A stretch of DNA of 64,000 nt from Proteiniclasticum ruminis DSM 24773 (GTDB taxonomy: Bacteria > Bacillota > Clostridia > Clostridiales > Clostridiaceae). Below are positions 61,863 to 64,000 of this stretch, piece after piece. The translations under genes were made by a program, and so were the position numbers. Under the pieces are notes generated by a model. That model was not told the origin of the DNA, did not search any database, and was given only the letters and a program-made list of their open reading frames with translations. The number at the start of each line of letters is the position of its first letter. Within the stretch, counting starts at the first letter, position 1. The DNA is taken from the NCBI RefSeq assembly GCF_000701905.1, contig NZ_JNKC01000001.1, positions 310,001-374,000 of the forward strand, read 5' to 3'.

Positions 61863-64000
61863 CTATTCCCCTACATTATCCATGACACTCGTGATTCTAT
61901 ACCGAAGGGAAGTATGCCTATCGTAAGTTTTTGTATTTTTAATCATATAAGCCAATGCTTTCTGAGATCCCACCAGTACAATAAGTTCTCTAGCCCTCGT
62001 CACCGCAGTATAGATCAGATTTCTGCTCATGAGCAGCGGAGGCCCCATAAATAATGGAACAAGAACTACTTTGAACTCACTCCCCTGACTCTTATGAATG
62101 GTCACTGCATATGCAAGCTCCAGCTCATCTAAATCCTGAGACTCGAATTCAACAATTTTATCCTCATCAAAAAGCACCGATACGGTATTGTCTTCATCGT
62201 TGATATCCGTAACATAACCGATATCTCCATTAAAAATCCCTTGTCCTTCAGGTGGTTCACCAAAAGTCCTTTTTACTTTCTTCCACTTTATCATATAGTT
62301 GTTTTTGGTCTGCATAACTTTATCACCAATCTGCAAATCAGTGAAACTATGTTTTTTCCTTCTTGGATTCAGAGCCTTTTGGAGCACCAGGTTGAGATTA
62401 TATACACCAAGCTCCCCTTTTCTCATGGGAGTGAGTATCTGAAAGTCCTTCACACGGTCCCACTTTTCATTAAACTTCGGAAGCCTTGTAGTCACAAGCT
62501 CAATCACTTTCTGCAGTGAATCTTCAGAATCATTTCCTTGTATAAAGAAAAAATCACTTTCTTTCGCATTGAGGACAGGCATTACGCCCGTATTGATCCT
62601 ATGGGCATTTGTTGTAATGAAGGACTCTTTCCCCTGTCTGTAGATGAACTGAAGCTTTACTACAGGAAAAGCCCCACTGTCAATAATATCCTCCAAAACC
62701 TTACCCGCTCCCACAGAAGGGAGCTGATCCACATCCCCAACAAGAATCAGCCTCGTTTTAGGCTTAATGGCTTTCAGCAGATTGTTCATGAGCATCACAT
62801 CAATCATAGATGCTTCGTCAATAATGACCACATCACAATTCAATGTCTCATCTTCGTCGAAAAGCACCTCATCCTCTTCAGTAGAAACACTTAGATCTAT
62901 GAGCCGGTGAATGGTTTTCGATTCACGTCCGGTGGCTTCAGACATTCTTTTGGCCGCTCTGCCTGTCGGTGCACCCATGAGCACTTTTTTGCCTGCACGC
63001 TCAAAAATATTCAGAATGCATTTGATGATTGTGGTTTTCCCTGTACCAGGGCCACCGGTGATGATTTCAATACCATTTTCTGCAGCACCTGTGATCGCTT
63101 CAATCTGCTTGTCATGAAAGGAGATGCCATTATCTTTCTCAAAATCATGAATATAGTCTTTCACAGGAATATCAAGCGCATCCACACCTTCCAGCAGAAG
63201 TTCGAGCATATGTTTCGTCACAGATACTTCAGCATACAGATACGGCATGGTAAAAACACCTTCCACATCGTCTATTTTTTCCAGCATCAGCTTTGATTTC
63301 ATAACTTCATGCAGAATATTCTCTTCCAGCTCCTCCCTTCTGACTTCAAGAATGCTTTGTCCTTTTTCAAGAAGCATTTCCTTTGGAATGAAGGTGCTGC
63401 CTTGAGCACAGTACTCATTGATGATATATTTGATTCCGCTTTGGATCCGAAAAGGCGAATCCAACGTAATTCCCAGATTTCTGGCAATCTTATCCGCTGT
63501 CTTGAAGCCGATGCTTGGCACCTCCTCCGAAAGTATATACGGATTCTCTTTGACCTTTGCCACGGACTCATTTCCAAATACCCGATAGATCTTAAGCGCT
63601 TGTTTTGGTGTAACTCCGTAACTTTGGAGAAATACCATAATGTTCTTAACTTCACGCCCTTTGATATACGATTCATAAATCAGCCTGACTTTCTTATCCC
63701 CGATGCCATCCAGCTCTTTCAGCTTCTCCGGCTCATTTTCAATAATACTGAAAATCTCTGCACCAAACTTTTCCACTAGTTTTTTTGCGGTAATAGGTCC
63801 AATCCCTGCAACAGCCCCTGAAGACAAATACTTTTCGATGCCCGCCATGGTGCTGGGGACAATTTCCTCATAGGACTCACATTTGAACTGTTTCCCAAAG
63901 GTTGCATGGACAACAGATTCACCATACAGAACCAAAGTTTGTCCTACGGATATATAGGGAAATGTTCCCAACGCTGTATGCACATCTTGGTCATCCTCAA
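61863..64000 (-). CDS. recD2: ATP-dependent DNA helicase RecD2 (partial, N-terminus beyond window)
   Basis: 5'-3' superfamily 1 helicase of the RecD2 type, which acts in mismatch repair and fork repair without RecBC. At least 711 residues; the frame remains open through the right edge (EDDQDVHTALGTFPY), so the start lies outside. N-terminal OB/helix-hairpin-helix part (YISVGQTLVLYGE, SGAVAGIGPITAKKLVEKFG), Walker A TGGPGTGKTTIIK, Walker B VVIIDEASMID, motif III LVGDVDQLPSVGAG, motif VI YTAVTRARELIVLVG. Upstream of the ComFA-like gene by 19 bases. Confidence 0.96.
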   Translation of the reverse strand, partial: EDDQDVHTALGTFPYISVGQTLVLYGESVVHATFGKQFKCESYEEIVPSTMAGIEKYLSSGAVAGIGPITAKKLVEKFGAEIFSIIENEPEKLKELDGIGDKKVRLIYESYIKGREVKNIMVFLQSYGVTPKQALKIYRVFGNESVAKVKENPYILSEEVPSIGFKTADKIARNLGITLDSPFRIQSGIKYIINEYCAQGSTFIPKEMLLEKGQSILEVRREELEENILHEVMKSKLMLEKIDDVEGVFTMPYLYAEVSVTKHMLELLLEGVDALDIPVKDYIHDFEKDNGISFHDKQIEAITGAAENGIEIITGGPGTGKTTIIKCILNIFERAGKKVLMGAPTGRAAKRMSEATGRESKTIHRLIDLSVSTEEDEVLFDEDETLNCDVVIIDEASMIDVMLMNNLLKAIKPKTRLILVGDVDQLPSVGAGKVLEDIIDSGAFPVVKLQFIYRQGKESFITTNAHRINTGVMPVLNAKESDFFFIQGNDSEDSLQKVIELVTTRLPKFNEKWDRVKDFQILTPMRKGELGVYNLNLVLQKALNPRRKKHSFTDLQIGDKVMQTKNNYMIKWKKVKRTFGEPPEGQGIFNGDIGYVTDINDEDNTVSVLFDEDKIVEFESQDLDELELAYAVTIHKSQGSEFKVVLVPLFMGPPLLMSRNLIYTAVTRARELIVLVGSQKALAYMIKNTKTYDRHTSLRYRITSVMDNVGE

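Noticed and set aside
1-64000. CRISPR arrays, tRNA or rRNA genes, prophage or integrative element
   Set aside because: No regularly spaced repeats, cloverleaf sequences, rRNA signatures, integrase or phage structural genes were seen; the only mobile DNA is the tnpB remnant.

Overview
The window looks like chromosomal core DNA of an anaerobic, low-to-mid GC Gram-positive bacterium of the class Clostridia. The basis is strong AGGAGG-type ribosome binding sites, a perfect CIRCE element before hrcA-grpE-dnaK-dnaJ, the Firmicutes order pgpH-ybeY-dgkA-cdd-era-recO, a V/A-type ATPase operon, pyruvate phosphate dikinase, pyruvate formate-lyase with its activase, and rubredoxin. I cannot name a genus. 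Most genes lie on the minus strand. Both edges cut genes: a peptide-binding lipoprotein on the left and recD2 on the right.

Layout. 1-2.5 kb: solute-binding lipoprotein, a DUF1294 membrane protein and two gene-poor stretches. 2.6-11.3 kb: ppdK, a DUF4342 protein, then recO, era, cdd, a DgkA-PAP2 fusion, ybeY and pgpH (read right to left as an operon). 11.5-21.7 kb: a YhdH-type oxidoreductase, then yqeY, rpsU, a HIT protein, mtaB, rsmE, prmA and the CIRCE-controlled heat-shock operon. 21.9-30.5 kb: a nine-gene V-type ATPase operon. 30.8-34.2 kb: a DUF4236 protein, an RNase H-like exonuclease and two HAD phosphatases. 34.4-35.8 kb (plus strand): a two-gene cassette of a cytidylate-kinase-like/PD-(D/E)XK fusion overlapping hpt. 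35.8-36.4 kb: a decayed IS200/IS605 tnpB with its right end directly abutting the hpt stop codon. 36.9-46.5 kb: glycogen debranching enzyme, an NAD(P)H oxidoreductase, a 630-residue glutamine synthetase family member, an ABC-2 exporter and argS. 46.7-53.2 kb: a divergent Ppx/GppA protein, a DUF2156 protein, thiol peroxidase, trmB, two unknown genes, a cupin and arginase. 53.3-58.1 kb: MATE transporter, rubredoxin, pflA and pflB. 58.6-64 kb: a YkoP-like protein with a polysaccharide deacetylase, a stand-alone structured RNA, comFC, a ComFA-like protein without a P-loop, and recD2.

Themes. Translation and ribosome maintenance (era, ybeY, prmA, rsmE, mtaB, rpsU, trmB, argS) and the chaperone operon make up the conserved backbone. 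Energy metabolism is anaerobic: PPDK for pyruvate/PEP interconversion, PFL for acetyl-CoA and formate, a rotary V-type ATPase, and arginase with a possible ARG box.

The most interesting items are: (1) a roughly 260-nt RNA with its own sigma-A promoter and terminator just after comFC, which I read as a raiA-motif RNA although no raiA gene follows it here; (2) the translationally coupled kinase-like/nuclease-like protein plus HPRT pair; (3) the P-loop-less ComFA relative kept between recD2 and comFC; (4) the DgkA-PAP2 fusion; and (5) the tnpB fossil with a recognisable right end. No CRISPR array, tRNA or rRNA gene was seen.
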